A stretch of DNA of 64,000 nt from Trametes villosa (GCA_002964805.2 PUDQ02000001.1:4178001-4242000), one strand, 5' to 3'; numbered from the stretch's first letter, positions 13,746 to 32,960 are shown. A program made the numbers and translations. The notes: generated from the letters alone by a model not told the origin.

Positions 13746-14729
13746 GCGTCGCGGTCATGTATACTCCCTTCGTGCGGTGTCTCTCAGCCCCTTGTCCGCT
13801 TTCCAACGCTCTGTATATCACGCTTCGAGTCTGTGCACCACTGTTCGCCATTAAGATCACCCTCCTTACTCCTATCTTTGCACCTTCGCCCCTTTACTAT
13901 ATACTCACACACTCGTTCACAACCTGTACCACCATGTCGTTTGAGGGTGCGCCGCCTTACCGCTGGGTACCGCAACGACGTGATATTTTCGCACGTAACC
14001 CCGAGTCCGGTGTTCATTCTATGCGTACATCCCCTCTTGTACAATGTATGTATCAAGATACGGCATGATATATTTTGCGTTATGAGGCTCGTGGTTCTAT
14101 GCATCGAATTCGACGTCTTGACTCCAGATACTTAGGTACGGTAGGTTGACCGAGGCGCCCGTCGGAGCGCCCACTGGTCTCAGCCCAATTGATTGGCCCG
14201 CAAGCTCTTGTGCTTCGCCCTCCAACACGCCTCTGCCCCAGCATATCTGCGTAACTCATCCGGACATCTCGTCTCTTCGAACGAAGAAATATCTCGCAGT
14301 GTACCTTCGTAGGCAGCACTGACTGTCTGCAAGGGCTTGCAACTCGACTATCGTCTAGAGCCACCGAAGTGACGGCGGGATATAGACAATGGCTTATGGG
14401 AGTAGCATTCCTGCGCAATGCTATCCACGGTCAAAGCGAGTATATCTGAGGTGTATCTATCCAGCCATGTAGACGTAACAGACCAGGTCCGCGCCAGGAG
14501 TCAACCCGAAGCGGCATCGAAACAGTTTCAATCCAAGCACTTGCAGGCCTCCCCGACAGTTAGGTGCGTCGACCTTCGGTCGCGGCGATGTTCGTATAAC
14601 AAGCTAGCCTACTATTCTGTGAATATCTGAGAGCGGTTTGGATGTCGTGGCTAAAGAGGTGGCACCCGCTTTTTCCAGCGCGAGGGTGGCCATTGTCCTC
14701 CCTCGCCTCGCTTGAGCACCGCTGCGGGC
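13746..14729. other. Intergenic region between family genes A and B
   Basis: About 1 kb with the 3' UTR of A and the promoter of B. No gene is supported. Confidence 0.45.
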
Positions 14730-14736
14730 TATAAAA
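14730..14736 (+). promoter_or_regulatory. TATA box of family gene B
   Basis: TATAAAA 96 bp upstream of the ATG at 14826, followed by a strongly CT-rich leader. Confidence 0.7.
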
Positions 14737-14825
14737 GCCAAACCACGCTGCAGCTTGCGCCCGTTTTGCGCCCGCTATTCTCCTTCCTCTCCCTCCGCTC
14801 TGATTCTCCTTCCTTAACGCCCACA

Positions 14826-16097
14826 ATGAAGGCATTGAAGCGTATCTTCTCCGGCTCCTTGAAGGGGTCGAAGCGTGGAAATAACCTGCCGCGCTGCCGA
14901 TCCTGCGACAAGCCCTTCGTCCAGGAGTATCCACACCAGCCCTGCTGCTCTCGGGAATGCCTTCTTCGCTCCAACTCCAGAAGCACCCGCGTCCAGCCGC
15001 ATGCCGATACTCAACGCCCGCATCTTTTTAGCCGCACTCAAAACATCCCCGGAGCGGACTGGCAAAACTCGCCTGGGCCGTCTTACGTGCACCCTGGCTA
15101 TGCGACGCCTCGCCATAGATCTCCCCGCGCTCATGCCTCTCCCCCGTACCACGCGCCCGCTACTCGCGCGATATATGCCGGAGGAGCTGGCCACTACCCG
15201 GCACCCAGTTACGTCGCCACCAGCTCGCACCCAACTCCTCTCCACACACCCTACGCCAGCACTAGCCACGTACCCTATTCCGCGACGAACTATGCAGCCC
15301 ATCCCGGACCGAGCTTTCAGCCGGCCACGGGGTACGCTATGGACAATCGACCAGCGAAGGCCATTCCTCCGCATCTTCTCCAAATGGGCCGGTCTCCCTC
15401 CACGCCTGCCCGGCCGCGGGCTAAATACCGACTACGCGAGATAGAGACCCCGCAGCGGCCCTCGTCTGCAGGGCATACCCCCGGAGTTGTGCTCAGGCCG
15501 CTTCCCGCAGATCCTGGCAACAGCTACACTGCGCCCGCGCAGGACAGCAGCAGCGGCCACCGCAGGCGCGACGACGTTTACCGTACGGTACTACCAGAGC
15601 CAAACGGGCCACCTTCACCGGTGCAATCGCGCGCAAGGAGGCTCCCGATCGCAGCTCCCGTTCCAACCCGCCCGCCCGGGCCCATCGCTTTCAATCGCCC
15701 AGTCTCCGAAGCCGAGTCCGAGCAACCCGTCCCTTCACCCACTGCATGGCACTTCCGGCCCCCGCCTACCCCATCCATAGCCTCCACTATGTCTAGCGCG
15801 GACGACGAGGAGCCGCACGGAGGTTTCTACGATGCAGACGGGTATCCCGTGCGGTTGAAGTTCGCCGCCGACGGTCAGACGATGATCGAGTCGTCCCCGT
15901 CGGCTTGGAAGACGGCGTCTTCCGCCACGCTCGTACCCACTCCGCGCGCAACGCGCAAGTACGACGCGCCGGGTACGCCGTTCGATGCTGGCGACTATGA
16001 TTCGTACAGCCCGCAGCGCTCTGTGACGCCTCGTCCAAAGGCAACGTCGCGGCGCCGCGCACCGCGTCCGCGATCCAACTCTTTTGGCGGATACTGA
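14826..16097 (+). CDS. MKxxKR/RSNSFGGY family protein B, unrecognised family
   Basis: Single exon, 423 aa from the ATG at 14826. The upstream in-frame ATG at 14712 lies before the TATA box and is rejected. N-terminus MKALKRIFSGSLKG is basic. The finger is C-x2-C-x13-C-x3-C (CRSC, then CCSREC). A long Pro/Ser/His/Tyr-rich segment follows, with GHTPGVVLRPLPADP shared with C, and a second shared block GGFYDADGYPVRLKFAADGQ (C has GPLYVVDGFPI and SADGR). The last residues are RPRSNSFGGY followed directly by the stop. The 3' UTR contains a 30-bp motif also found after C, at the same distance from the stop. It looks like a scaffold or adaptor built on a small zinc finger; function unknown. Confidence 0.75.
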   Translation: MKALKRIFSGSLKGSKRGNNLPRCRSCDKPFVQEYPHQPCCSRECLLRSNSRSTRVQPHADTQRPHLFSRTQNIPGADWQNSPGPSYVHPGYATPRHRSPRAHASPPYHAPATRAIYAGGAGHYPAPSYVATSSHPTPLHTPYASTSHVPYSATNYAAHPGPSFQPATGYAMDNRPAKAIPPHLLQMGRSPSTPARPRAKYRLREIETPQRPSSAGHTPGVVLRPLPADPGNSYTAPAQDSSSGHRRRDDVYRTVLPEPNGPPSPVQSRARRLPIAAPVPTRPPGPIAFNRPVSEAESEQPVPSPTAWHFRPPPTPSIASTMSSADDEEPHGGFYDADGYPVRLKFAADGQTMIESSPSAWKTASSATLVPTPRATRKYDAPGTPFDAGDYDSYSPQRSVTPRPKATSRRRAPRPRSNSFGGY

Positions 16098-16430
16098 GCG
16101 GAAAGTGCCTCGAAGCCGCCTAGGAGCGGCTTCTCTGGTGTCATCACCGTGTCTAGTCTTTTTCCTTCATTACGCTCGCGTCCCGATGCATGCCCTTCCG
16201 TACTTTACCGGCCCTACATTACGTTATGACCCAACTCCGAGCCGTACTGCGTCATAGTACGACCCACTGGCCACGCTCATTTCATCCAATCTCCCCTTCC
16301 CCTCGATGACCGCCTCTGCTTTATCGTACCGTCATAATGTGTACAACCCGCTCGTTTGCTCGCCTCGCTGTTTATTCCTTATTTACTACCGCTCTCGCAC
16401 TGCTATCTCTCGGACTATCTTACGTTTGCC

Positions 16431-16467
16431 TGTAGCATAGTCGTCTTGCTCTGTACATACCTTATTG
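16431..16467 (+). other. 3' UTR motif of gene B shared with gene C and the relic
   Basis: TGTAGCATAGTC-N2-CTTGCTCTGTACATAC lies 334 bp after the stop of B. A near copy follows gene C at 331 bp, and another lies beside the relic at 46323-46353. It may mark the poly(A) region. Confidence 0.55.
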
Positions 16468-17196
16468 TTGGATAATCCGAACGTCCTCTCACGAGCTCAG
16501 AAGTAACTGTGCGAAACAACTAATCATATAGCGCAACCTCAACATGGTCCTGGCGTCGCGTCCGCCGCCAGACTCAAGCCCTACATGAACTAAGGACAAG
16601 AGGATAACCAGTATGGTGCCTGAGGGGCGCCGACCACAGGCCAACATCCACGTGCCGGTATCGACCGGCGGCGGCTTGGTGTGTGGATGGAATGGTCGGC
16701 GCGAGGCGCTGGGCGTCGTATCTGCACAGTGGGGCAAATCCGGGGCCAGCCCGGAGTCGCGGGGTGGAGTGCGAGGACTCCTTTTAACGAACATCCTCTG
16801 GCCTCGGGGATGTCGTCTGGGCTCTCTGTCAGTCGAGGGTTGTGGACGAGATGGGAGTGCAACTCACTGGGTACTCCCGTAAGGGAGCGTTTTGGGTTCC
16901 TCAGGGAAGACAGTGGCCGGCCTAGCCACCGTACAGCCGCAGGATTTTGAGTCGGCGCCAGCTGGGGAAGAGTGGGCCCACTCGCTGGCGCTAGTCTGGC
17001 GACGGAGGATGGTCGTCGATGGAGATACTGGAAGGCGAGTCTTGAGAGCGAATGGAAAGCGTGGCGGGGAGGCAGTGGGTAGGACGCCTCCCGGGATCTA
17101 ATGTGTTTGTGCAGGCTATACCTAAGGAGCGTGATCCAGTGAGCAACTATCTCGGGTAAGCGACTGTAGTAATACATACCTGCACGGGGTTCAGAC

Positions 17197-17229
17197 CCCC
17201 TTGTCAGATGTTCGACGTCCGACAAGGGG
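17197..17229. repeat. Hairpin inside repeat copy 1
   Basis: Inverted repeat with arms CCCCTTGTC and GACAAGGGG around a 15-nt loop, next to GGGGTTCAGACCCC. The same hairpin is kept in copy 2 at 45558-45590. Confidence 0.6.
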
Positions 17230-19605
17230 CGGTGGGGACTCCGCGCTTTCTCCCATGCATAGAAGGCAGCGCGGAGGGGCGCCCTTTTCTCCCTCGGAGC
17301 GACAGGTTGTGCAGACCTGCGAGCCGAGTTTGAGTCTGAGAATGTGCGTCAGCGGCTGGATCGAGTGCTGGGATCAATATGATAGCGGACTCACCGGGTG
17401 CGAAGGGGAACAGTGCACATGTCCGGGCGGTGTTAACGCGCCAGAGGGGACAGTGGGGACGCGTCTTCCGGGGCTCGACTGCCATATGCATGCGAAAACA
17501 TAGGTGTCGATCGATGGCTAAGAAGATAGATGTGAGGATCAGCTTGTCGAAGATGGAGAGGAGGGGCTTACATGACGTGTGATGAACAATGAGAGCTCGT
17601 CCGGACGGTCTTGTCACGTCGGAGGGAACAAGCGCAAGGCGAGCTTGAGCATCGGCCTCGGTACACTTGAGTACCAGCCCCACCCTGACAAAGACGCGGT
17701 CGCGAACACGTCGGTCCCAGGTTGAAGCTAATCTTGCATGTCAGCGGCTAGGAGGCGTTGAACAAGGCTGCCGGCGACTTACCAGGTAAACAGCAGACCA
17801 AGGCGAGTCCAAGCAGAATTGACACGCCTGTAGAGGTGGTTGGGGCGTCTGGCTGACTCAGGATTGAGCCCACCTAGACAGGCCAGAAACATTGTCAGAT
17901 CGCAGATAAAGCCAGTTGTGCTTCGAAAGTACTCACCGAATGCGGGATGGTCGATGGTCGATGAGCGAGCTAGGCGTATCCGGACGATCTTGTCAATGTC
18001 GAAGGGGATAGCCTGAGTCGCGGGAAGGGGGATAGCAACGGCGACAGCTGCTTGAGGGACGCAGTGTCGGAGAGAAGTCGAAACATGCTCGCCAAGGCCG
18101 TGTGGGGTGACAGGCTTAGGTTGGCGATGCACGCGCTCTTCAACTGTCGAGCACGATCCCACTGGAAGACGGTGAGAAGGCGCCAGTGTCGGATGTGTCG
18201 AAAGTTGAAGGGTGCAGAGAAATGAACGGGAAGCCCAACAAACGTTGAAGAGGGGCCCCCACAGCGGACGAGGAGCGTCCGCTGGCTGGAGTGATATCGA
18301 GCGCCCACCAAAGCCGCAAAGGGTGGCGGACTTGAGTTGGCGGGGTGTACGCGCTTCGACGCTCGAGCACGCACTCGCTGGATGACGGTGAGCGGCCGCC
18401 AGCGCAGAACGTGTCGAGCGTCGAAGGAATGAACAAGTCGCTTCCAAGTCGCCGAGAGGTCCACCACCGGGGAGACCGGGCGGAGTCTCCTTGACATGCG
18501 GCAGGGCGTCGGCGAGGAGGAAGGTTGGGTCTCGTTGACCGCGGGAGGGGTAAACGCGAAGTCGATCGGCGCCGACCAAAATCGCGAGTGGCAGTTGTCG
18601 AGACGAGGGGGGAACGGGGGTCGCAACGGTCGAGCATTGAAGCCGGAAAGACCGGATCAAGGGCTAAGGCGCAAAGGAGGTTAACCTTTGTGGGGAGCCT
18701 CGTGAAGATGGACAACTTACATGAACACTATGGGCATGGCACCTACGTAGTCGTACATATTATATGGAGGAGAAGGAAAAGAGGAGATCTGGGTTTTCGG
18801 ACAGTTTCTGCTTTTGTTCGAGGTTTGGTGGTTATCGAGCAATGTTTTCGGGTTTTCTGGGTGGGTCGCGAAGACGTCCGAGGAAGGCTGTGAGCTGAAG
18901 TGGTTGTCGACGCCGAAGGTTGGGCCGCCATAGTCTGCCGCATGGAAGAGGGGACGCTGATGATCCCCAGAGCGGAAAGGAGACCAGGGCGACAGGCGTA
19001 AGACGAGTGCAACAGCTCGTAGAGCGTCTCGAGACAAGGACGGTAGACGCGAAGATGAACATGGCCGGAGGCTGTAGCAGATCAGCAAGAGCATCCAAAC
19101 GAAGGCGACCAACGCACTTTGAGGTGCCTCCAGCCGTCTAGTGACAGGAACCAAATGTAACCGGTCTCCACACCCATCCCTCGACGTGCTTGGCTAGTCG
19201 AGAGAACAGACACTACGGTTGGTCTTCGTCGAGCGGGCCATTGAGCCGGTGAGGCGTCGACAAAGGCTAGCAATACCACAAGCAAGCACCCAAGAGCCTA
19301 GTATATGACACTTCCCACCGAGCAAAAGCCGGAAGAGGTGGGCGGTATCGGAGGCAGAGTCACCTCAGACGATACCTAGATGGGCCATAGACAAGCAGGA
19401 GGAGGCGAGGATAGAGCCAGAGATGGGGGGTGGTCGTAGTCGGAGGGCAAGAGACGAAGAGCATCCAGAACCGCAGAGAGCAGGATATTAGACGGGGCAG
19501 GAGGCGGCTGACATGTCAGCCATGGAGGCTGACCGGGACCGTTCAAGTAGTTCGGGCGCTCGCCGAATTTGGCGGGTGGTTGGGATTGCGATCCAGCCTA
19601 ACCTG

Positions 19606-20746
19606 CGTCCGAGCTAGCTAGCCAGCCGCCAGACACCAGTTCTCGAGCCAGCAGGGACCGCATGAGTACGCGCAGAGAGGACGCAATATCTACTAGATGA
19701 TGGGCGTGAACAACGAGCTGCGGGTGTATGCGATCGTACTTGCCCAGATGGGACAACCTCGGCGCCGTCGAGCACAGCAATATCCGCCCGATTCTCCGCG
19801 AGGCTCGAGCCGCGGGCCAACTGAGTGTCCACAACCCCATCGTCCCGACCATCTCCGCCCCCTCGTCATACCTCGCGGCCGATTCAGACTGCAGACGGCG
19901 GAACTTCGCAGCAAGGGCCCCATCTATTCATACGGATAAATACCTGCAGGGTCTATGTAGCTAGGAGCACACTCTATGTACCGGGAGGAGGGGTCGTGAA
20001 CGTTCGTAACGGTGCTAGCGCATGGCGATCTAAGTACAGCGTGCATGGGTACCGACTCGCGCGCGGGCGAGCATGCGAGATTAAGCGTGCGACAGTCATG
20101 AGAAGAGGGCGCGGAGGCAAATGGAAAGGGATAACAAGGGCCCGGGTGCGAGAATGGGGCGGGCGAGGAAGCGGCCTGGGCCGGAAGATGGGATGGCGCG
20201 GACGCGTGCGGTCTGCAGATACGTACGGGGGAGGCGAGGTCCGGAGCGGGAGCGGGGGGTTGGGGCTGGCAACAGTCGCAAGCGTTACGTGACGGCGGCC
20301 GAGGCACTGGCCGTGGCAGGCAGAAGGGATCGTCCGGGGTAGTCTATGCGAATCCATGTCCGCGGAGAGGCGTCGTCGAGCACGCGCGGGGCAGTAGCGG
20401 CGCAAATTAATAATGCAGAATTGCGAAACTGAGGCCTGGGGATTAACGGAGCCGAGAGGGGGAGGGGGGAGGGGGGAGTGGGGGGTGATGGTACACAAGA
20501 CACATGGGGAGTCGTACGCGACCCGAGCCGGGAGAGTGGGGGAAGTCTATGGACATGAACATGGAGTATCGGAACATGAGAGCATGAGAGCACTGTGCGA
20601 CGCCAGGGCCCGTCCGCAGGGGTATCGTCTCGAAACCAACCGCATACAACGCACATCGTCACCGCGCCGGATCGTACACGCACCGCCGCACCGCCTGCGC
20701 CACATTAACTGCATCCTGCACCGCGCAGCATCCTGCGACCTGCGGT
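19606..20746. other. Intergenic region between repeat copy 1 and creA
   Basis: About 1.1 kb with no supportable gene. It holds the 3' UTR of creA and a G-rich tract at 20458-20485. Confidence 0.45.
20458..20485 (+). other. G-quadruplex motif downstream of creA
   Basis: Four runs of five or six G separated by A, A and AGT, a perfect intramolecular G4 pattern, about 260-290 bp beyond the creA stop. On the creA sense strand it is a C-run. Confidence 0.6.
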
Positions 20747-29096
<8,350 letters not shown>

Positions 29097-30212
29097 TCAT
29101 CTCACTAGCGACTCTGCCTTCAGTTTTGCGAGTTCGTCGAGCAACCTCGCCCGTTCGTTGAGCAGTGCGAGTGTATACTGCGTTGGTGCGTTGTGCGGTG
29201 TGATGATCCTCCGCGCACTCTCCCGGCTACCCTCCCCTGAATGTACCGGAGTGGCCGTGGAGAACCCGGGGTGTGAATGTATACGCCGTTTGACCGTGGC
29301 GGGCGCGCTGGAAGGAGCACGCCGGTGACGGTAGAAGTCCAGCTCCGACTTCTCATCCGCGCTGCTGATCCAGCCTGTACGGCGGACGGGGAGCGGAGTG
29401 TTCGGGGTCGAGGGGAGATCATCTTCGGCGTCGGAGGATGTGCAGTGACACACGGACGTGCTCCTCTCCAGGCTTGCATCCGCGTCTCCGAAGAACGATG
29501 TCTCGTCCACTTCGTGGATGCACCGGGGCTGAGGTCTACGGGAGGAGCGACTTCCGACCGAACTTGTTCCAAGGCCGAGTGCCGGCGGGAGGGTTGGCAG
29601 ATCGGGGATGTCCGCTTGAGCGAGGGGAGCAAGGGCTTCGGAGGCGACGGACATGACGGTCGTGTCGGTCTCCGCGAGGGCTGTCGGCACCATTGACAGG
29701 TTGGAGTGGATCCCGCTGGTCCCAGTGGAATGCGTGGAAGGCGATACGGCGCGTCTGCGTGCGTGCGGAGGTATGGAAGGCGGCAGGTCGTCCTTTCGCG
29801 ACGGACCCGCACCAGTAGGGAGGATACCACGCTGCCTACCGAGCCAGCAGAGAAGCTCGCCCACAAACACGACCTCTTCTTCGTCGCCCGCCGCGAGCCT
29901 GCGCGGGTCGATGTCGCTGAGACCGACGTCCACCCCGCCGAGGACGTCGCTCTCGAACACTCCGAGGAAGATCTTCATGGCCTGGACTTTGCTCGCGAGG
30001 TCGCGTGATGCGCGGATGGCGGCCGTTATAGGGAGACGGGACTCTAGAATTGACTCCAGAATGCCCAGCAGGAGTGACGGAGTTAGGTCGAACGCGGTCT
30101 CCAGAGTGAATGGGAGCTGCATGTCCAGCTTTTCCAGGAGATCGTTCAAGCTGTCGACCAGTTCTGGGTCATCGTGCACGGCTGTTCGTGACCTATCCCG
30201 CGCAAAAGACAT
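29097..30212 (-). CDS. DUF5745-like domain protein with C-terminal coiled coil
   Basis: Single exon, 371 aa from the ATG at 30212 (MSFARDRSR); an in-frame ATG at 30323 adds 37 residues that look like leader. Residues about 15-115 form a compact helical domain (LVDSLNDLLEKL, LTPSLLLGILESILE, VQAMKIFLGVFESDVLGG, DEEEVVFVGELLCWLG) that I recognise as the DUF5745 / calponin-homology-like type, from memory only. The middle is Ser/Pro-rich and disordered. The C-terminus (YTLALLNERARLLDELAKLKAE) is a likely coiled coil. A CH-like head plus a coiled-coil tail would suit a cytoskeleton-associated protein, but this is inference. No signal peptide or TM segment. Confidence 0.7.
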   Translation of the reverse strand: MSFARDRSRTAVHDDPELVDSLNDLLEKLDMQLPFTLETAFDLTPSLLLGILESILESRLPITAAIRASRDLASKVQAMKIFLGVFESDVLGGVDVGLSDIDPRRLAAGDEEEVVFVGELLCWLGRQRGILPTGAGPSRKDDLPPSIPPHARRRAVSPSTHSTGTSGIHSNLSMVPTALAETDTTVMSVASEALAPLAQADIPDLPTLPPALGLGTSSVGSRSSRRPQPRCIHEVDETSFFGDADASLERSTSVCHCTSSDAEDDLPSTPNTPLPVRRTGWISSADEKSELDFYRHRRAPSSAPATVKRRIHSHPGFSTATPVHSGEGSRESARRIITPHNAPTQYTLALLNERARLLDELAKLKAESLVR

Positions 30213-30660
30213 GATGTGAGTATAGACACGCAGAGACACGCAGTTGTCTGAGACGCGAAAGTACACGAGCAGGAGTTCGCGAAGGATGCGGCGAGGCAGC
30301 GCTGTGGTTCGGAATAAGCGCACGGACCCACGTGGCTACCCAACTTGACCCACGGAGCGCCCGTGTCGCTCTCCGAGACACGATTGATCCGTCCAAGCAC
30401 TCGCTGGCTCCGGCGTTCCCTGAGCCTCTGACGACTCGGTGAGCATTGACAAAGCTGAGTTGCTCAAGCAGGTCGGAATATTGCTGCAAACTTTAGTGCT
30501 GTAAGCTTCTCGTCAATCACACAGCGTTCTGACCAGAGGATGCTGCACTGTTTCCCAATGAAACACCCGGATGTAACTACGGCGCATGTTCATCGCCGTT
30601 GTACTTAGTAAATCGTAAAGTCCGTCGCCGAAGCCCCGCAACTCAAACCCTCTACTCGTG
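30213..30660. other. Spacer between the DUF5745-like gene and the potassium channel
   Basis: About 450 bp carrying the 3' end of the channel gene and the promoter of the next minus-strand gene. Nothing else is seen. Confidence 0.5.
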
Positions 30661-32342
30661 CTACCTGCTGCGCGGCCAGGTCTCTCCGCCACGTCCCTCA
30701 ACCGCATACATAATCCGCCGCAGCATCTCGTCCTGCGCGTCCACCTTCGCCCGCAGCTCTGCGATCTGCACGTTCAGCTCGGCCTGGCTTGGCCCTGTCC
30801 CACTATTACTTGCAACTCTGCGCGGTCGCGTGAGCTCTTCTTGAGCATGCTGCCATAAGCCGGTTGTCGAGGCGAGGTCCCGGACGGAGCGCGAGCGGCT
30901 GAGCATGGGGGAAGCGAGGGGGTCGTTGATGTGCTCCTCCGCAACGTCGTCTTCGCCGTAAGCCTTCTGCAGCAGAGCCTCGGGTCAGCGGGATGCGTAG
31001 TCGGAGTAGGTGTGACGTACTTGGTTCTCTTCCATAAGCTCCCAGACGAGACTGAACTCTCGGCCGAGCACGAACGTGGGCAGCGCGATGAGCAGTAGGC
31101 CAAACACGAGCAACGGGAGGGTTATCAACCGCCCCAAGAAGGACCGCGGTGTAATCTCGCCGTATCCTACGGTTGTGATAGCTGTAGATGGGAAGCTTGT
31201 GAGAAGGTGCGGACGAGTAGGAAATGCTGTACTCACTAACTAGGACAAACCTGGGTTCGCCCAGTGCATTAGCACTTCATCAAAGTGTACACTTAGGGGA
31301 CTTACCATCCGGCAGCTGGGATGGACTAAGATGCACGTCAGCATGTAAGCAGCAAGGAGCTGAGTGACCAGATTTTACGCACAGCAAACTGACTCGGATC
31401 GCCGTCTGAGTTCAGGAAGGTTCCCAACGTCTCATCCCATGTGCCTCTCTCACAGAAATAACTGACACACAGTCCCGCTCTATCACAGCGTCGCATATAT
31501 AGACAATGTGCACTCACAGGAGTGTGCTGAATACAACCAGCACCATGACGACGAAGAACGATAGGGCGAGTAGGGCGTGCTGCGACCGCCGGAACGACAG
31601 ATACATTACTTCGATGGTGCTAAATGAGGGGTTAGCGGTGGGTCTGTCGGGCGAGTTGAATAGACACATGCAGAAGTATGGTGTTATTATAGCGGAATGG
31701 TCGAAATACACGTAATAGCCTAAAAGTACGCAGGATTGTGAACCTGAAGAGAGTGGACTGGGAATAGGCGTCAGAAAGCTGGGGCGTCAGGAATGCGTGG
31801 CGGGACTCACGGTATCTTGTTGCAGCGCAATCTCAATATAATATGGCAGTATACCCAGCAAGTCTATGATCCCAAAGAAAGCTACACCAGGGACTGTTGA
31901 GCTTCTTCCGTGCAGGTAGAGGTCACGAGAACTCACAAGTGACCCATTTGAAGAACCTCATCCAACCCGTGGCGTGAGCAATGCATCGTGCAACATACTC
32001 TATTGTGAATAGCACAACCAGAGCCGTCTCCAGTCCGAACCAGAAGCTGCCAGAGATAGAGTGAAACGCGGGGACTGTTTCCAGCACGGTGACCACAGCA
32101 GACAGAACAATCAAGGAAGTCGTGAAGATGTGCACGAGGAAGGCGGGCTGAGAAGATGTGGGCTGTTCCACGAGCATATAGAGGTTCTTCTGCCATGGGA
32201 TGGTGATGTTCCTCGCCTCGTCCGGTTCTTCGTACGCGAGACCATTTTGGAACTCGGCCTGCTCGGGACTGCTAGGTGCGGGGACGTACGGACTTGCACT
32301 GCGCGGGGTGGTGATTCTAGAGAGCGGAATGGCCTGAGACAT
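30661..32342 (-). CDS. Voltage-gated potassium channel (six TM, Kv type)
   Basis: Nine exons on the minus strand: 31937-32342, 31811-31881, 31672-31757, 31518-31619, 31383-31461, 31306-31325, 31237-31250, 31021-31181, 30661-30966, giving 414 aa. S1 is AFLVHIFTTSLIVLSAVVTVL, S2 FWFGLETALVVLFTIEYVAR, S3 FFGIIDLLGILPYYIEIAL. S4 carries regularly spaced arginines (RFTILRTFRLLRVFRPFRY, residues 164-182). S5 is followed by a pore loop with the filter TTVGYGE (262-268), then S6 (LITLPLLVFGLLLIALPTF). The tail ends in a coiled coil (ELNVQIAELRAKVDAQDEML). It should form a tetrameric K+ channel in a membrane. Two micro-exons (20 and 14 nt) encode the pore helix. The intron after S4 appears to be GC-AG (donor GCATGT at 31671), the only choice that keeps the frame. 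It is divergent from Dicer. Confidence 0.92.
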
Positions 32343-32960
32343 CTGGTCGGAGGGAAGGAGGACAGCGGAGGGAGCACTCCCCGCAGATGGCGGTCGTGGG
32401 GGCGGTCGTGGTTGTGGTCGGAGGCTGCGCGGCGCGGGATGCTGCGACTCGGACTTGGCTGCGACTTGGCTGCGACGGCGGCGGAGCGCCCGACGCAGCG
32501 CCGAGAATGGGCGCCTACAGATTCATGCGCCTTGCTTCCTCCCTCTTGCTGCGGCAACGATGAATCGACGACGTTCTCTTCTGCGCCGTTCATTTTGCCC
32601 CGAGGAGCCTGCGATACTGCGAGATGAACAACTCAACTGACTACGACCCCCAACCCGGTCAGCGGGTTATCTGATCATGCTGCGGTAGGACCACCCATCC
32701 AAGGACGAGGCTTATACATAGGTTGGCCCGTAGCCACCGCCTGGTCCACCAGTACCCTCCCGCAGGAAATCTCTCGGCTTAAGTTCACTGGCTTTGTTTC
32801 TTGCACAAGGTTCGCCACGTTTCTGCCTGAGCCACTCGCTTTGTTTCGCCTCGCCACTCCTGCAGCTGTACATAGGTTCACGCTCAGTCTTAAGCCACGC
32901 GCTCGTGTACTCCTCCGAAGCTCCTTCCCTTCCCTACACCCTCTCTCTACACTTGCTACG
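32343..32960. promoter_or_regulatory. Bidirectional promoter region between the Kv channel and Dicer
   Basis: 618 bp between two divergent start codons. A CT-rich leader precedes the Dicer ATG. No clear TATA box is seen for either gene, so regulation cannot be read from the sequence. Confidence 0.5.

Larger units (their letters stand above)
16385..19605 (-). repeat. 3.2-kb gene-like repeat, copy 1 (inverted relative to copy 2)
   Basis: Read on the minus strand this interval matches 43165-46405 along almost its full length, by eye about 85-93% identical over long stretches with mostly transition differences. Landmarks present in both copies are the GGTATCGTCTGAGG block at the left, RSGDxQRPLFHAADYGG coding potential, the internal repeats, and GCTATATGATTAG at the right. 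Intervals bounded by GT..AG and 46-63 bp long are conserved, but no reading frame is. The end at 16385-16480 overlaps the 3' UTR of family gene B. No terminal inverted repeats, long terminal repeats or transposase were found. Boundaries are approximate to about 30 bp. Confidence 0.85.

Noticed and set aside
17779..18660. 293-codon ORF in repeat copy 1, matched by a 290-codon ORF in copy 2
   Set aside because: The start regions are in different frames in the two copies, other frames are equally open, and it runs through conserved intron-like intervals. Treated as part of the repeat.
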